This document shows positions 1 to 9,243 of a stretch of DNA of 64,000 nt, piece after piece. The position numbers and the translations under genes are program-made. Numbering within the stretch: the first letter of the stretch is position 1; the number at the start of each line of letters is the position of its first letter. Source of the DNA: Paraburkholderia susongensis (GTDB taxonomy: Bacteria; Pseudomonadota; Gammaproteobacteria; Burkholderiales; Burkholderiaceae); the NCBI RefSeq assembly GCF_900177725.1, contig NZ_FXAT01000019.1:1-64000 (forward strand), written 5' to 3'. The notes beneath the pieces were generated by a model. That model was not told the DNA's origin, did not search any database, and was given only the letters and a program-made list of their open reading frames with translations.

Positions 1-491
1 GTCGAAACAGCCAAACCGGAGCAGTCGAGGTGTTACCGACTAATGCCGCCCGCTGGGGTGGACTCAATACAAACCTGCACAGTAACGACTGACCGATTAC
101 CGTCAAAGATTCGACCGGCCGTTGTTGGCCGAACCCGGGGCGACAGCGGTCGGCTCTGGTCGACCCTGAGCCGCCATTCAGATAAAAACCACAAAGCCGT
201 CACTCAGCAAAATGGTACGTTCAAGGCCAAAGCGCCCGAAAAGGTGCACGGTATGCCTCACGGATGCCGCAAACCGTGTCATTTCAACAGCGTGCGCCCA
301 TTGAATATAAGCCTGCTCGGTGCGCGGGCTATAGCGTGTTTTTAACGAATTCGCTCACGGACCTGTACCAGTGGCCGTGTAACGCGCAACACAGGAGGGG
401 TGCCGAGTAGGATTCTCCTCGCCAACTTAAACTACAGGCGCCGGATATAGCCAGCGGGTTAGTACGAACTACATTACTTTAGGGAGTCTTC
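1..491. other. No recognisable gene
   Basis: I see no credible coding region here. One open frame of about 100 codons (43-345) has no ribosome site and a composition that does not look like protein. The stretch serves only as the upstream flank of the restriction-endonuclease-like gene that starts at 492. Confidence 0.5.
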
Positions 492-1081
492 ATGTCGTCA
501 GTTGCAAAGGGAAATGCCTTTGAGGATCGCGTTTTCGAGGCCGTGCAGCGAGAGTTGGCCAATGATCGTTTAGGGCTATCGCCGAAGCTTGGTCGTGCGT
601 TCAAAAAAAAAGCTACTACTCAAGGGACCGCGACAGCGACATCGTCGTTGATATCTCTATCGAGGTCTGGATTCCAGGCTCTGACCAGTGGTCGGTGCTC
701 TGGGTATGCGAATGCAAGGACTACTCGGGTTCAATTCCTGTTGACGACGTCGAAGAGTTCAAAGCGAAACTTGACCAGATCACCGGCGCAAATAGGAAAG
801 GGCTCATGGTAGTGTCAGGTGCACTTCAGCAATCGGCCCTAAAGTACGCTCGTGCAAACGGCATTGGGATTGTTCGTATTCTCCCAGACGACCAAGTTGA
901 GCATATCCTGTATCACATGACCGCTGACATGTGGGGCAAAGTTAGCCGGCTGAATTCGGCAGAGTTTTCTCGAGCCTTGACGCAACCGAGATTTATCGGC
1001 ACCAACAGGGACTTCTACGCTACCGCTGATGGATATATCTTCGGCAACTGGCATTCACTACTCAGAAAATCTCTCTCATAG
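492..1081 (+). pseudogene. Restriction-endonuclease-like protein, frameshifted at a poly-A run
   Basis: Two overlapping frames together make one protein of about 197 residues. The first starts at 492 (MSSVAKGNAFEDRVFEA) behind a GGGAG site. The second carries the rest and ends at 1081. The switch falls in a run of nine A (603-611); one more A would restore a single frame reading KKKSYYSRDRDSDIVVDI. The joined protein has the layout of PD-(D/E)XK nucleases of the Mrr/RE type: an N-terminal GNAFEDRV helix, an aspartate in SDIVVDISIEV and a WVCECKDYSG strand giving the E-x-K pair, then a helix with KLDQITGANRKG. It may be a true pseudogene, a base-call error in the homopolymer, or slippage-dependent. 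Without the frame change neither half has the whole active site. Confidence 0.7.
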
Positions 1082-1372
1082 CATGAGCGGACTGCCTAAC
1101 AATGCATTCCACCGGATGGCTTACGGTCCACCGGTAAATACCGACGTTGAACGTCCGTCTTTGCAATTGTTCATTGGCGGCTCTTGGCCGAGGCCAGTCC
1201 GATGGCTACCTCGATGAATCGCGCACCGCACCCGGTATGAAAAAGGCATAAATCGATCCGCAACGATCTTTCCACACTCTCGTTAGCGGACGGTCATGAC
1301 CGGTTGGTGCTGGGAAGGATCAATACGAGCTTTCGAAATGAGGTTCCCGCTGAAACCTCGAAAATCGAGTCG

Positions 1373-1759
1373 TTACCGGATGCCGTCTCGGTGCATCATG
1401 AACGTCTCCGTGCGGGAACCGTAGTGCTTCGTGACTTCGGCGTCAGTCATCAGTTTGGACGATTTCAGGATTGGACCTGCCACTCCATACAATCGATCAG
1501 GATCAGGGCCGTACATATACAAATACCCATCATTGCCGTCAAGATGAAACTCTGTCTCACCAAGCTCACCGACGCCCGCACGTTTTATCGAGCGCTCTAG
1601 CTGATGTTCCAGGACGCGGATTCGCGCCCGGTCCTTGGGGTAGTAATCGAAATGGACCATCATTACCGGTCCTGGCGGCCTCTGTGGTTGCTCCGCAGTT
1701 GCGCGGCCTGCGAATAATGTCATACAGAGAAACGTGACGAATACTTCTCTTCTCAACAT
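1373..1759 (-). CDS. Small exported protein of unknown function
   Basis: The frame is open well upstream, but I place the start at 1759 because the protein then begins with a classical signal peptide (MLRREVFVTFLCMTLFAG, then a cleavage site near ATAEQ). The mature part is about 105 residues, soluble, rich in charged residues and Tyr, with no motif I recognise. It is monocistronic, and its neighbours (restriction remnant on one side, acyltransferase on the other) are on the opposite strand. There is no clear Shine-Dalgarno site before the chosen start, which lowers confidence. I see no membrane anchor or lipobox, so a periplasmic location is the most likely. Confidence 0.55.
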   Translation of the reverse strand: MLRREVFVTFLCMTLFAGRATAEQPQRPPGPVMMVHFDYYPKDRARIRVLEHQLERSIKRAGVGELGETEFHLDGNDGYLYMYGPDPDRLYGVAGPILKSSKLMTDAEVTKHYGSRTETFMMHRDGIR

Positions 1760-1941
1760 GGGTGCGATATCGTCTACGAAATGAAAATCAATTGTCAACG
1801 GTGTGGACGGTCTCGTCGAGCAACCCTTTGCAGCCGTGTCCGGATTCACGAGGCGGCTGGGTCTGCTGAGGCCGCAATCCAATCGCGCGACGCGTTTCTG
1901 CAGGTGCTATCCGCATCAAACGCGGCGGCAGAACAGAGGCC

Positions 1942-3081
1942 ATGAGCGCGGGCCCGCGCAATCTGCGGATCGATACGCTGCGTGGAGTGTCGATCCTGCT
2001 TGTCTTGCTGCATCACTTCAATATCGCTTACGTCCTGCGCGATACGGCCGTCGCGCACGCATTCGGCTGGGACGTCGTGCATGCCGTGGTCCGGAACGGC
2101 AACTACGGCGTCACGATGTTCTTCGTCATCTCGGGCTATCTGATCACGTCAAACGCGCGGCGCCGATGGGGCTGTCTCGGCGCAATCGACGCGCGCGCTT
2201 TTTATGTGTCGCGTATCGCGCGCATCATGCCCTGTTTGCTCCTGTTGCTCGTCCTGGTCAACGGGCTGGCGGCGGCCAGCGTGCCGATATTTGGCAATCA
2301 TGCGCCGCTTGGCGTGCCTGTGTCGTTCTGGCTCGTCAATTTGGCGTCGTTGACTTTCTGGATGAACGTACTGATCGGTTCGTACGGCTGGGTCAATTAT
2401 GCGCTCGGCGTGCTCTGGTCGCTCTCGGTCGAAGAGGTGTTCTACCTGTCGTTTCCACTGCTTTGTATCGCGCTGCGCCGCGATAGACGACTGCTCGCGT
2501 TCTGGGCGTTCGTCGTCGCGATCGGCCCTTTATATCGTGCGACGCATTCGGGCGATGAAGGCGGTTTCCTCTATGCGTACTTCGCATGCTTCGACGGTAT
2601 CGCGATCGGTTGCTGTACGGCATTGCTGGCGGACCGGCCTCTGTGGCACGCACTCGCGATGCGCATCACGCAATGGCTGACGGTCACCGGAATGATGATT
2701 CTCTATCTTGCGTGGCCCATTGCGCAAAGCCACGTCTTCGGGGTGACCGGCATTGCACTTGGCACAGCTGTGTTGCTGATCGGCGCGCATGCCAATGGTG
2801 CTCGCGCAAGCGCTCGTCTGTCAGCGCCGCTGCGCTGGAGCGGCAAACTCAGCTATGAGCTTTATCTATTCCATCTCGTTGTGCTCGGCGGGCTTCGGAC
2901 GTTGTATTCACCATCGGCAACGCACGGTAATGAGAAACTGCTGTTGCTCGGCGTTTATCTGGTGTTGTCGGCTGCCATGAGCATATTGATTGCGCGAGGC
3001 TATGCGATGCCGCTCGATCGCTTCGTTAAACAGCGGTGGCTTCGCGCCTCGGCACGGGTTCCGGACGGCGCTCGCTTCTGA
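1942..3081 (+). CDS. Acyltransferase 3 family membrane protein (OafA-like)
   Basis: 379 residues with about ten hydrophobic segments spanning the whole length. The N-terminal RIDTLRGVSILLVLLHH motif is the signature of the acyltransferase-3 family (O-acetylases such as OafA and NodX); the family's conserved Arg and His lie here, and a second family signature, SLSVEEVFYLSFPLL, lies near residue 160. Members move acyl groups from the cytoplasm to sugars of lipopolysaccharide, exopolysaccharide or Nod factors at the inner membrane. There is no C-terminal SGNH domain, so this is the short membrane-only form. AGAGG lies a few bases before the ATG. It stands alone, so the acceptor sugar cannot be deduced from neighbours. 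Confidence 0.85.
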   Translation: MSAGPRNLRIDTLRGVSILLVLLHHFNIAYVLRDTAVAHAFGWDVVHAVVRNGNYGVTMFFVISGYLITSNARRRWGCLGAIDARAFYVSRIARIMPCLLLLLVLVNGLAAASVPIFGNHAPLGVPVSFWLVNLASLTFWMNVLIGSYGWVNYALGVLWSLSVEEVFYLSFPLLCIALRRDRRLLAFWAFVVAIGPLYRATHSGDEGGFLYAYFACFDGIAIGCCTALLADRPLWHALAMRITQWLTVTGMMILYLAWPIAQSHVFGVTGIALGTAVLLIGAHANGARASARLSAPLRWSGKLSYELYLFHLVVLGGLRTLYSPSATHGNEKLLLLGVYLVLSAAMSILIARGYAMPLDRFVKQRWLRASARVPDGARF

Positions 3082-3197
3082 CACGGCGTCGCGTATTTTG
3101 TCAATTGCATCGACTGTCAACGATTGATATGCCAACACCGGAAACAGGCAAGGCATTCAAGGACGCAGTGAACGGCGTACGCAAATAAGCCGACCGT

Positions 3198-4469
3198 TTA
3201 TCGGTTCGTGGCGCGCAGGAGTGGTGCGCCCGCCAGACGTGCCACTGACGCGATACCCTGCTGCTGTATCCCTGCAAGCGCGAGGTCTGCGTCGAACCAT
3301 CCGTTCGACTGGCTGATCACGACGTCGGGCCTGTCCATTAGCGCTCGCCAGTGTGGCCACCACAGCAGGTCCTCATAGCACAGCGACATCGCGGCACGCC
3401 GGCCGGCGATCGTCAGATAGGGTTGGCCGATGTAACCTCTGATAGCGCTCATCTGTCCGCCTGGCCGCCATAGCGCGACCGGCACGGGTTGCCGGCTGTC
3501 CAGCCGGCCGCGTCCGGTGCCCGTGACGACCGCGCTGTCGGTGTAGCGGAGCGGCGTGGTACTCACGGTAATATCCATGCCGACCACGAGCGTCTGTCCC
3601 GCTGCGCGCATGCGCTCGATATCGGGACGCCACCATAACGCCATGGCCGGGCGCCACAGACCGGCGATTTCCTCGGGCAGGATCACCACGCGGGCGTCGC
3701 CTGCGAATGTACGGTGAACGATTGTCCGCAGTTGCAGGGTGCGCGCGTAGAGTGAAGAATAGGTGGACTGGTCAAAGCGACCAAGTGTTGTATCCACCGC
3801 AGTCCATCCGGCGGGTGGGGCCGGAGGCACCCATTGCCAATGCGCACAGACCGACAGTGCAGCGAGGACTGCACACGCAAGCCAAGCCCTCGGCCCGCAT
3901 TGTCGCGAAGCCGCCGCAGACAGCGTAGCGATACCGAGGATCATGCCTGCAAGCTGCCAGCCGGGGTACAGCGCGCTCGCCACATACAGGGGCGACAACC
4001 ATCCGATGATGCCGACGGGAGGAACCGTGACAACCAGTGCTGCCAGCGCCGTACGCCACGCATGGCTCATTGCTGATGCGGCCGGATCGGGTTTCAGGAT
4101 CGTCCACGGAAGCGCAAGCACGATGGCCTGCAGCAGCCACAAAGCGATACCGAGCGTCAAGGCAATGGGCCGGGTGAGTTCGTGGTAGCCCGCGAAGAAC
4201 CGTTCGCACACAACGGGAATGTCACGCGCACCCGTGAGGTAGTAGCTCGCCCAGATCGTGAATGCGGCCAGCCGGCCGCGTAACCTAGACCAGGCGGCGG
4301 GCAGTGCAAGCAGCATGAGCGCATGATGCCCCGGATACCAGGCCAATACAGCAACCATGATGCCGGTGGCCGCTGCGGGCAGGCAATGCCAGAGCGATGT
4401 TCCGGCTCGCCGTACAACTACGGCTCGAAGCGATGACAGTAACGGGATGTTCTGCATGACGGTCAGCAC
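3198..4469 (-). CDS. traB: TraB-like conjugation protein (Lnt/nitrilase-type)
   Basis: 423 residues: an N-terminal half with five to six membrane segments and a C-terminal carbon-nitrogen hydrolase domain. This is the layout of apolipoprotein N-acyltransferase and of the plasmid TraB proteins of IncP and Ti plasmids. The catalytic-type residues are visible: Glu in VILPEEIAG, and Cys in AMSLCYEDLLWW followed by the domain end RPDVVISQSNGWF. Full-length Lnt is longer (about 500 residues) and housekeeping Lnt would not be expected here, so plasmid TraB is the better reading. Known TraB proteins promote conjugation, by a mechanism that is not settled. An alternative start lies four codons downstream (MQNIPLL). 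It is about 16 kb from the T4SS operon but in the same orientation. Confidence 0.75.
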   Translation of the reverse strand: MLTVMQNIPLLSSLRAVVVRRAGTSLWHCLPAAATGIMVAVLAWYPGHHALMLLALPAAWSRLRGRLAAFTIWASYYLTGARDIPVVCERFFAGYHELTRPIALTLGIALWLLQAIVLALPWTILKPDPAASAMSHAWRTALAALVVTVPPVGIIGWLSPLYVASALYPGWQLAGMILGIATLSAAASRQCGPRAWLACAVLAALSVCAHWQWVPPAPPAGWTAVDTTLGRFDQSTYSSLYARTLQLRTIVHRTFAGDARVVILPEEIAGLWRPAMALWWRPDIERMRAAGQTLVVGMDITVSTTPLRYTDSAVVTGTGRGRLDSRQPVPVALWRPGGQMSAIRGYIGQPYLTIAGRRAAMSLCYEDLLWWPHWRALMDRPDVVISQSNGWFDADLALAGIQQQGIASVARLAGAPLLRATNR

Positions 4470-4704
4470 GCGGCATGATGAAGAGGCGACAGCTGCTGTC
4501 GCAGTTTCGAATCGCGCTGCTGGCCGGCCGACTGGATCACATGATTGTCGGCATACAGTATTGTTCGGGTGTGCAAACGCATCTTAGGACATTCGCCGCC
4601 AATTGGAGCGCACATGCGCGACGCGCAGACAAAAGAATGCCCCTGTCTCTTGCGAGAACAGAGGCAGCGTCGGGTTAATGCGCTGGCACCGGCGGACGAA
4701 CTCG

Positions 4705-5058
4705 TCATGCTCCGGGCTCGACCGCATCCAGATAGAGGTGGCTTGCGTCCGCCCGGATTTCCAGATTCCATCCGTCATTGATGACGCGATCAAAGATGGC
4801 GTTGTCGTGATCGAAATATTCGGCGAAATCGTCACCACCAAACTCTGCGAGAGCACGATTCCACCATTCGTCAAACGGCACCGTGTCAGGGTTGCATCCA
4901 ACGGCATACGCGATCTGTCGCGGCTGGCCATTGGCAGGCGCGTCACTTCTTTCCGGCAGCATGTACACGCCCTGATCCTTGACGAGGATAACGGGGCAGG
5001 CGTGGGAACGGGCTTCGATGAGCACCGGGCGCAGATCGGAAGCGGTGAAACAGATCAT
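4705..5058 (-). CDS. DUF3085-family protein
   Basis: 117 residues, soluble and acidic. The strings ILVKDQGVYMLPERSD, YAVGCNPDTVPFDEWW and FGGDDFAEYFD match my memory of the DUF3085 family, which occurs on plasmids and integrative conjugative elements of Proteobacteria. No biochemical role is known for the family. A strong GGAGG site eight bases before the ATG fixes the start at 5058. It is the last gene of the leftward backbone island, following the helicase gene by about 130 bases, and is probably co-transcribed with it. Confidence 0.7.
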   Translation of the reverse strand: MICFTASDLRPVLIEARSHACPVILVKDQGVYMLPERSDAPANGQPRQIAYAVGCNPDTVPFDEWWNRALAEFGGDDFAEYFDHDNAIFDRVINDGWNLEIRADASHLYLDAVEPGA

Positions 5059-5188
5059 GATGATGACCTCCAGAAGTTTGGGAAGAATGAGGCGGGTCGT
5101 CGGATCCGCATGCGGAAAAAGTGCGTACCGCGACGCTCACCGGTTCATACGGAAAGGCGAGCGGCGGCAGTTGAGCCCGTGTTGCCTG

Positions 5189-7489
5189 CTAATCCTGATT
5201 CACAAGCTGGCGGGCGAGGGCGACCTCGATGCTTTCACCGCCCTGGTTGAGAATGTCGAGACCGGATTCCGGCATGTCGCCGGAAGTCGATTGCGAAACG
5301 GCGATCTTCTGGCCCATCAGTTTCAGGCAGCGCATCTGCGCTGTGTCCTCATAGGCAAGAAACCGCACGGTGACATCGAGCGTCTGGCCGATACGCCAGC
5401 TGCGCCTTGCGGCCTGCTGCAGTGTGTACGTGTTGTACCCGGACTGCAGGAATGCGATGGTCGGAAATTCGAGCAGGTCGAGCCCGGTCTTGACCAGTTC
5501 GGGGTTCGTGATGATGACTTCTGCACCACGCTCCAGCTGGTCGGCGACCCAGTCCTCACGTTTTTCGGCAGGGACGCTTGCGCGCAGCACCGATGTCCTG
5601 ACACCGACCGCATCGAGCAGATTTTTCAGTCGTACCGACGTATCACGTGTGCCGGTATAGGTCGTGTAGACGAGCGTGCGTCGGCGGTTCAACAGTTCAC
5701 CCCGAACAAGCCGCAACAGCTCCGCTTCCTTCGGTCCAGGCTCATTGTCGCGCAGCAAGGCAGGCACGCTGGCGAGAATCCGCTTGGTGCGTGGATGTCG
5801 CACAAGTTCCGGGCGAAAGCAGCATTCCGGCCACGCGAGCAGTGCGTTGAGCACCACGCCGAGCAGGCTCTTGTCACCGCAGCGTAGTGCGGCGCGCAGT
5901 TCCGATGTGAGCGTCGATTCGAGCGTTCGATAGGCTGCGGCCATCTCATCGGACAGCGTAACCGGTAGCAGCGATTCGTCGTACGGCGGCAGGACGTTCT
6001 GACCTATCTGCGAGAGCTTCAGGAAGGCCGTGTAGGGCACGACGTACCGCATGATGCCCTTGGGGCCGAAACCAGGACCCTTGACCGTCGAGACGCTCCT
6101 GCGATCGCCCTTCGCGGTGCGGTGTGAACCTTCATCGACCTGTCTGTGGATATCGACGAGCACGCCATGCTCGCGCATGAAGGCCATCGTTGCTGCGGCC
6201 ATCGAGCCGTTGCTGTTGTAGTTGAATCCGTCCTCGATCAACATCGATGGATTCAGGCGATAGAGCAGGTGATAGAGATCGTCGGCGTAGCCGCCCATCA
6301 GCGTGCCGGTGAGCAGCAGGGTTTTCGACGACTTGCGGGCGAGTACGCCCATTGCCTGACCCTGGGCGGAGTTTTCGTTCTTGTATTCGTGGCCTTCATC
6401 GGCGATGAGCAGACCGAAGTAGCCTTGTGGAAGATAGCGTTTCACGAACTCAGAGGCCTGATAGCCACCCTGGCCGAACGAGATTTCGGTGTGAGCCAGT
6501 GCACGCTCCATACGTCTGGCCTGCCGGTCAGAGAAGACGAGTTCGCCGCTGTCGTCCATCAGGTTGATGAACTCGAACACATTGTCCTGAAGCATGTCAG
6601 CGAGCATCGATTCGCCGAAACGGGAGAGCAGGCGTTCGGCAGTTTTGTCGCCAACGGTGGGCATCTGCAGCAATGCGCCCTTGACGAGCTCGCGCATCGA
6701 GCGCGTGCCCTGGCCTTTGGGCGCCAGGGTCCACAGCCGTTCGCCGCAACTGCATGCCCGGCGCTTTTCGTTGAGTGCGGTGCGAGCCAGGGTGGGCGTC
6801 AGCGGATTGCCATCCTCATCGCACACAAACTCACCGCAGGATGGGCAGCAGGCAAACACGCGCGTGATCGCGTCGGTTTCCATGTCGAGTGTGGCGACAC
6901 GGCGTGCGAAGGCGGGCTTCCAGTCGAATCCCATGCGCATGCGAACACGGCCGAGAATGAAGAACTCCGTTACTGTGGGTTTCGAGCGCATGACTCGCAA
7001 CTGCAGAAGCTTGCGCAGCGTGTCCGGGCCGTTGAGGATCCAGACGCGGGCACCTGGCACCGTCGTTCTGATTTCGCGTCGCCACTTGTAGACGAGGTGG
7101 GGCGGCGCGATGACGAGCGTGCGCGGATAGCCGCAGTGATGCAGCAGGACGGCCACGCCGATACCCATCAGCGTCTTGCCGGTTCCCATCTCGGCGTTGA
7201 TGACGCCACCCGGTGCATGCTGTGTGAGCAGCGTCGTGATCGCATGAATGACCTCGCGTTGCGCCGGGAACGGCTGGCGCGAGAGGTCATCGAGCAGGAC
7301 GTCCCAGTGTGCAGGGCGTTGACCATCGTAGATGGATGGATTCTGCCGACGTACGGCGTCGAGCAGGCCGGCGCCGAAGTTCGAGATAAAGGCCGGCAAG
7401 GCAATGATGGATGTTTCGCCGTCTGATACCGCATCACCGTTCTCCACGGGATTGCTGACGGGCTCGAGTGACGGTTCAAGGGTTTCCAT
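5189..7489 (-). CDS. SNF2-type DEAD/H helicase with zinc cysteines
   Basis: 766 residues from an ATG with GAGG at the right distance. The longer open frame upstream covers a leader palindrome and is not coding. RecA domain 1 has motif I AEMGTGKT (about 99-106), motif Ia VIAPPHLVYKW and motif II IADEGHEYKN (about 362-371). Domain 2 ends with a SNF2/RapA-style motif VI, QQAARRSWRIGQ. Between motifs Ia and II lies a cysteine pair CPSC near 215-218 and CSC near 246-248, suggesting a zinc ribbon inserted in domain 1. Such helicases are common companions of DUF6094 methyltransferases on plasmids and ICEs. A role in DNA maintenance, transcription recycling or defence is possible but unproven. Confidence 0.85.
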   Translation of the reverse strand: METLEPSLEPVSNPVENGDAVSDGETSIIALPAFISNFGAGLLDAVRRQNPSIYDGQRPAHWDVLLDDLSRQPFPAQREVIHAITTLLTQHAPGGVINAEMGTGKTLMGIGVAVLLHHCGYPRTLVIAPPHLVYKWRREIRTTVPGARVWILNGPDTLRKLLQLRVMRSKPTVTEFFILGRVRMRMGFDWKPAFARRVATLDMETDAITRVFACCPSCGEFVCDEDGNPLTPTLARTALNEKRRACSCGERLWTLAPKGQGTRSMRELVKGALLQMPTVGDKTAERLLSRFGESMLADMLQDNVFEFINLMDDSGELVFSDRQARRMERALAHTEISFGQGGYQASEFVKRYLPQGYFGLLIADEGHEYKNENSAQGQAMGVLARKSSKTLLLTGTLMGGYADDLYHLLYRLNPSMLIEDGFNYNSNGSMAAATMAFMREHGVLVDIHRQVDEGSHRTAKGDRRSVSTVKGPGFGPKGIMRYVVPYTAFLKLSQIGQNVLPPYDESLLPVTLSDEMAAAYRTLESTLTSELRAALRCGDKSLLGVVLNALLAWPECCFRPELVRHPRTKRILASVPALLRDNEPGPKEAELLRLVRGELLNRRRTLVYTTYTGTRDTSVRLKNLLDAVGVRTSVLRASVPAEKREDWVADQLERGAEVIITNPELVKTGLDLLEFPTIAFLQSGYNTYTLQQAARRSWRIGQTLDVTVRFLAYEDTAQMRCLKLMGQKIAVSQSTSGDMPESGLDILNQGGESIEVALARQLVNQD

Positions 7490-7535
7490 GGGATACCTCA
7501 TCAGAAGAACAGGCGCGGGAATACACCAGGAACCC

Positions 7536-7568
7536 GGCTGGGAACGGTGTATCCCCGCGCGGGTTGGG
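7536..7568 (-). repeat. Leader palindrome 1, upstream of the helicase gene
   Basis: GC-rich imperfect palindrome with GGGAA and TTCCC arms around a seven-base loop, followed by CCCAACCCGCG-like flanks. It lies 47 bases before the helicase start, and similar elements precede almost every gene of this island. Confidence 0.6.
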
Positions 7569-7593
7569 AAAAGAAAGAGAGGTGTAGCCCAGC

Positions 7594-7695
7594 TCAGTCG
7601 GGATCGGGCAGGAAGGCACGGAACAGTGCCGTGATGACACGGGTGACATGATCGAGCACGAGGACGCCCGTGCCGTCGTAATACGTATTGGCCAT
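7594..7695 (-). CDS. 33-residue micro-protein, probably the N-terminus of a larger ICE family
   Basis: A short frame (MANTYYDGTGVLVLDHV...) starts behind a perfect CTGGAGGTACATC initiation region of the kind used by its neighbours and ends with FLPDPD. From memory, plasmid/ICE proteins beginning MSxxYYDGTGVLVLD are much longer. Here a stop follows after about 30 residues, so this is either a deliberately short peptide or a gene cut down to its first exon-like segment. It lies between two leader palindromes and has its own leader, which supports real translation. No function can be given. Confidence 0.5.
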   Translation of the reverse strand: MANTYYDGTGVLVLDHVTRVITALFRAFLPDPD

Positions 7696-7726
7696 GATGT
7701 ACCTCCAGAATACGGGGCGACACGTT

Positions 7727-7755
7727 CCCTGGACGGGATGCACGCCCCGCGGGTT
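7727..7755 (-). repeat. Leader palindrome 2, upstream of the 33-residue ORF
   Basis: CGGG and CCCG arms around GCGTGCAT within a CCCGCGGGGCGTGCATCCCG segment. It occupies the same position relative to a GGAGG-ATG start as the other leaders. Confidence 0.6.
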
Positions 7756-7806
7756 GTCAAAGAAATAAATGGCTGCCTGTGTGGCCTGAGGACGGATGCC
7801 CGCGGG

Positions 7807-8418
7807 TCAGTCGAGCCCGAGTGAGCCGTTGCGAACGAAGCCGGAGATCGCCCCGCTGAACGAGTCAGGCAGTGCGATCTGGGATGCGTGGAGACGCCCG
7901 ATGGGTGTGTGGGGTGTCTGGTCGAGGCTGTTCACCAGTTGGTCTCCGAGCATGCCGAGGACCAGCGCGCGCCAGTGCGGCAGCAGCGGGAGCGGACTGA
8001 GCTGTTCGATCAGCGACCAGGTGCGGGCTTCGAGAGACTCGACGTCGTGCGTCTGCGTTTCGCGGTCGACTAGCAGCCAGGCTGAGCCAGTGGCCTTCGA
8101 CGGATTGAGAAGCGACTCGTCATAGATCCATGTATGAACGAGGTTGCCGAACAGGTTGTCTTTCGGCAGGCGACCGCTGTACTTGTCCAGCCGCCGGGGA
8201 TCACCGACCGGAACCGCTGCCAGCGTCTGGCTGGTGTCGGGATCGAGCAGCGTGATCTGGCGGATACCGCCCTCCTGGATGCCCAGATGCAGCGACGCGT
8301 AGAGTTGCTGGACGGCGCCATCACGACCGAACACGGAAATGAAGGCGAGTTCGCCATTGGGTGTACGCACGCAGGCATCGACGAAGATGTCCTGCAGTTC
8401 CTTGACGGGATATAGCAT
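7807..8418 (-). CDS. Conserved plasmid/ICE protein of unknown function
   Basis: 203 residues from the ATG at 8418, which has GGGAG at good spacing. The 22 codons of open frame upstream lie in the leader palindrome and are discarded. The protein is soluble, without membrane segments or Cys clusters. Recognisable blocks are ELQDIFVDACVRTPNG, LLDPDTSQTLAAVPVGDPRR and FGNLVHTWIYDESLL. I do not recognise a named family. It is the fourth gene from the 3' end of the leftward island and is probably expressed with the helicase and methyltransferase genes. Confidence 0.65.
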   Translation of the reverse strand: MLYPVKELQDIFVDACVRTPNGELAFISVFGRDGAVQQLYASLHLGIQEGGIRQITLLDPDTSQTLAAVPVGDPRRLDKYSGRLPKDNLFGNLVHTWIYDESLLNPSKATGSAWLLVDRETQTHDVESLEARTWSLIEQLSPLPLLPHWRALVLGMLGDQLVNSLDQTPHTPIGRLHASQIALPDSFSGAISGFVRNGSLGLD

Positions 8419-8440
8419 GGGATGCTCCCGGATAAGTGTC

Positions 8441-8473
8441 CGGGGCACCCACCGGGTGGGTGGCCCGGGCGGG
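8441..8473 (-). repeat. Leader palindrome 3
   Basis: CCGGG and ACCCACCCGGTGGGT arms make a strong GC-rich hairpin 23 bases before the start at 8418. Confidence 0.6.
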
Positions 8474-8508
8474 TTTAACGACAATTCCGGGGCTTCCCGA
8501 AGGAAGCC

Positions 8509-8534
8509 GCAGCCGCGCAGACGAAGGCGCCGGA
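8509..8534. repeat. 26-bp intergenic repeat, copy 1
   Basis: GCAGCCGCGCAGACGAAGGC followed by GCCGGA. It differs from copies 2 and 3 only at three adjacent positions. A second shared block, GGTGTCGCGTAACG, follows about 25 bases on. Confidence 0.65.
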
Positions 8535-8718
8535 AAGAGGCTGCAGCGATACTGCGAAAGGTGTCGCGTAACGGGCGACGACGGGTCGGCTGCCGGCAGA
8601 CCAGCGGGTATTGCTACGGCGGATTGTGACGGAAACCGCTTTCCCCGAACGTCGTCTGCGACGGTCCGGGAAAGCGCCCCGGACGGGGCGCACAAGGGAT
8701 TGAAAGAGAACCGGCAGA

Positions 8719-9171
8719 TCAACAGCCCAACAGCGTTTCCAGCAGCGCGTGAAGCTTGCGTGCCTGTCCAGCCGTGAGCGTCATCATCAACAGGGTTTCG
8801 GGATGCCACGTTCCGGTCATCGTCGCGTGAGGCAACCGGCTCCCGATAAGCCGAACCAGCGCGAGCAGGCGTGGCGCAGCGGCCCGAACTTTCGATGCGG
8901 CGACCGATGGATGGGCCTGTGGCCAGATGGCCACCGGTGTGGCATCGAATTGCACGGTCTGCCCGTCGATCTCCTCATCATCGTCGTAGAGCAGCGGTCT
9001 GTCGGGCGTATCGTCCCAGAGCGTGCCGGCCTTGAACGCCGCGTGCGCAATAGCACAGGCAGCATTGGGGTTTGCAGCCCGGATGCCGACGACAATCCGG
9101 TGGGTGCGATCGAGGCTGTAGCCAACCATGAACGCGGGAAGGCGTTGCTCCGGGTGATGTGCATCAGTCAT
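8719..9171 (-). CDS. Hypothetical plasmid protein, 150 residues
   Basis: Soluble and acidic in the middle (LLYDDDEEIDGQT). It opens MTDAHHPEQRLPAFMVGYS and ends in a helix-rich ARKLHALLETLLGC tail. No motif assigns it to a family I know. The start at 9171 follows a weak AGGA. It lies between the methyltransferase gene upstream and a 300-base non-coding leader downstream, on the same strand as all its neighbours, so it is probably a member of the same expression unit. Confidence 0.6.
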   Translation of the reverse strand: MTDAHHPEQRLPAFMVGYSLDRTHRIVVGIRAANPNAACAIAHAAFKAGTLWDDTPDRPLLYDDDEEIDGQTVQFDATPVAIWPQAHPSVAASKVRAAAPRLLALVRLIGSRLPHATMTGTWHPETLLMMTLTAGQARKLHALLETLLGC

Positions 9172-9195
9172 GGTGCGAGTCCTGTCAGTGCGGAG

Positions 9196-9225
9196 CCCGC
9201 TCCTGCGGGGCGAGGGCCCGCAGGG
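9196..9225 (-). repeat. Leader palindrome 4
   Basis: CCCTGCGGGC and GCCCCGCAGG segments form the hairpin, 25 bases before the start at 9171. Confidence 0.55.
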
Positions 9226-9243
9226 TTAAAGAAGTCATCCGCA

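Noticed and set aside
43-345. 100-codon frame at the left edge
   Set aside because: No ribosome site, no family-like sequence, and codon use unlike the neighbouring genes.
6146-7426. 426-codon frame on the + strand, antisense to the helicase gene
   Set aside because: High-GC codon bias of the real gene opens long antisense frames; the sense strand has helicase motifs and a good start.
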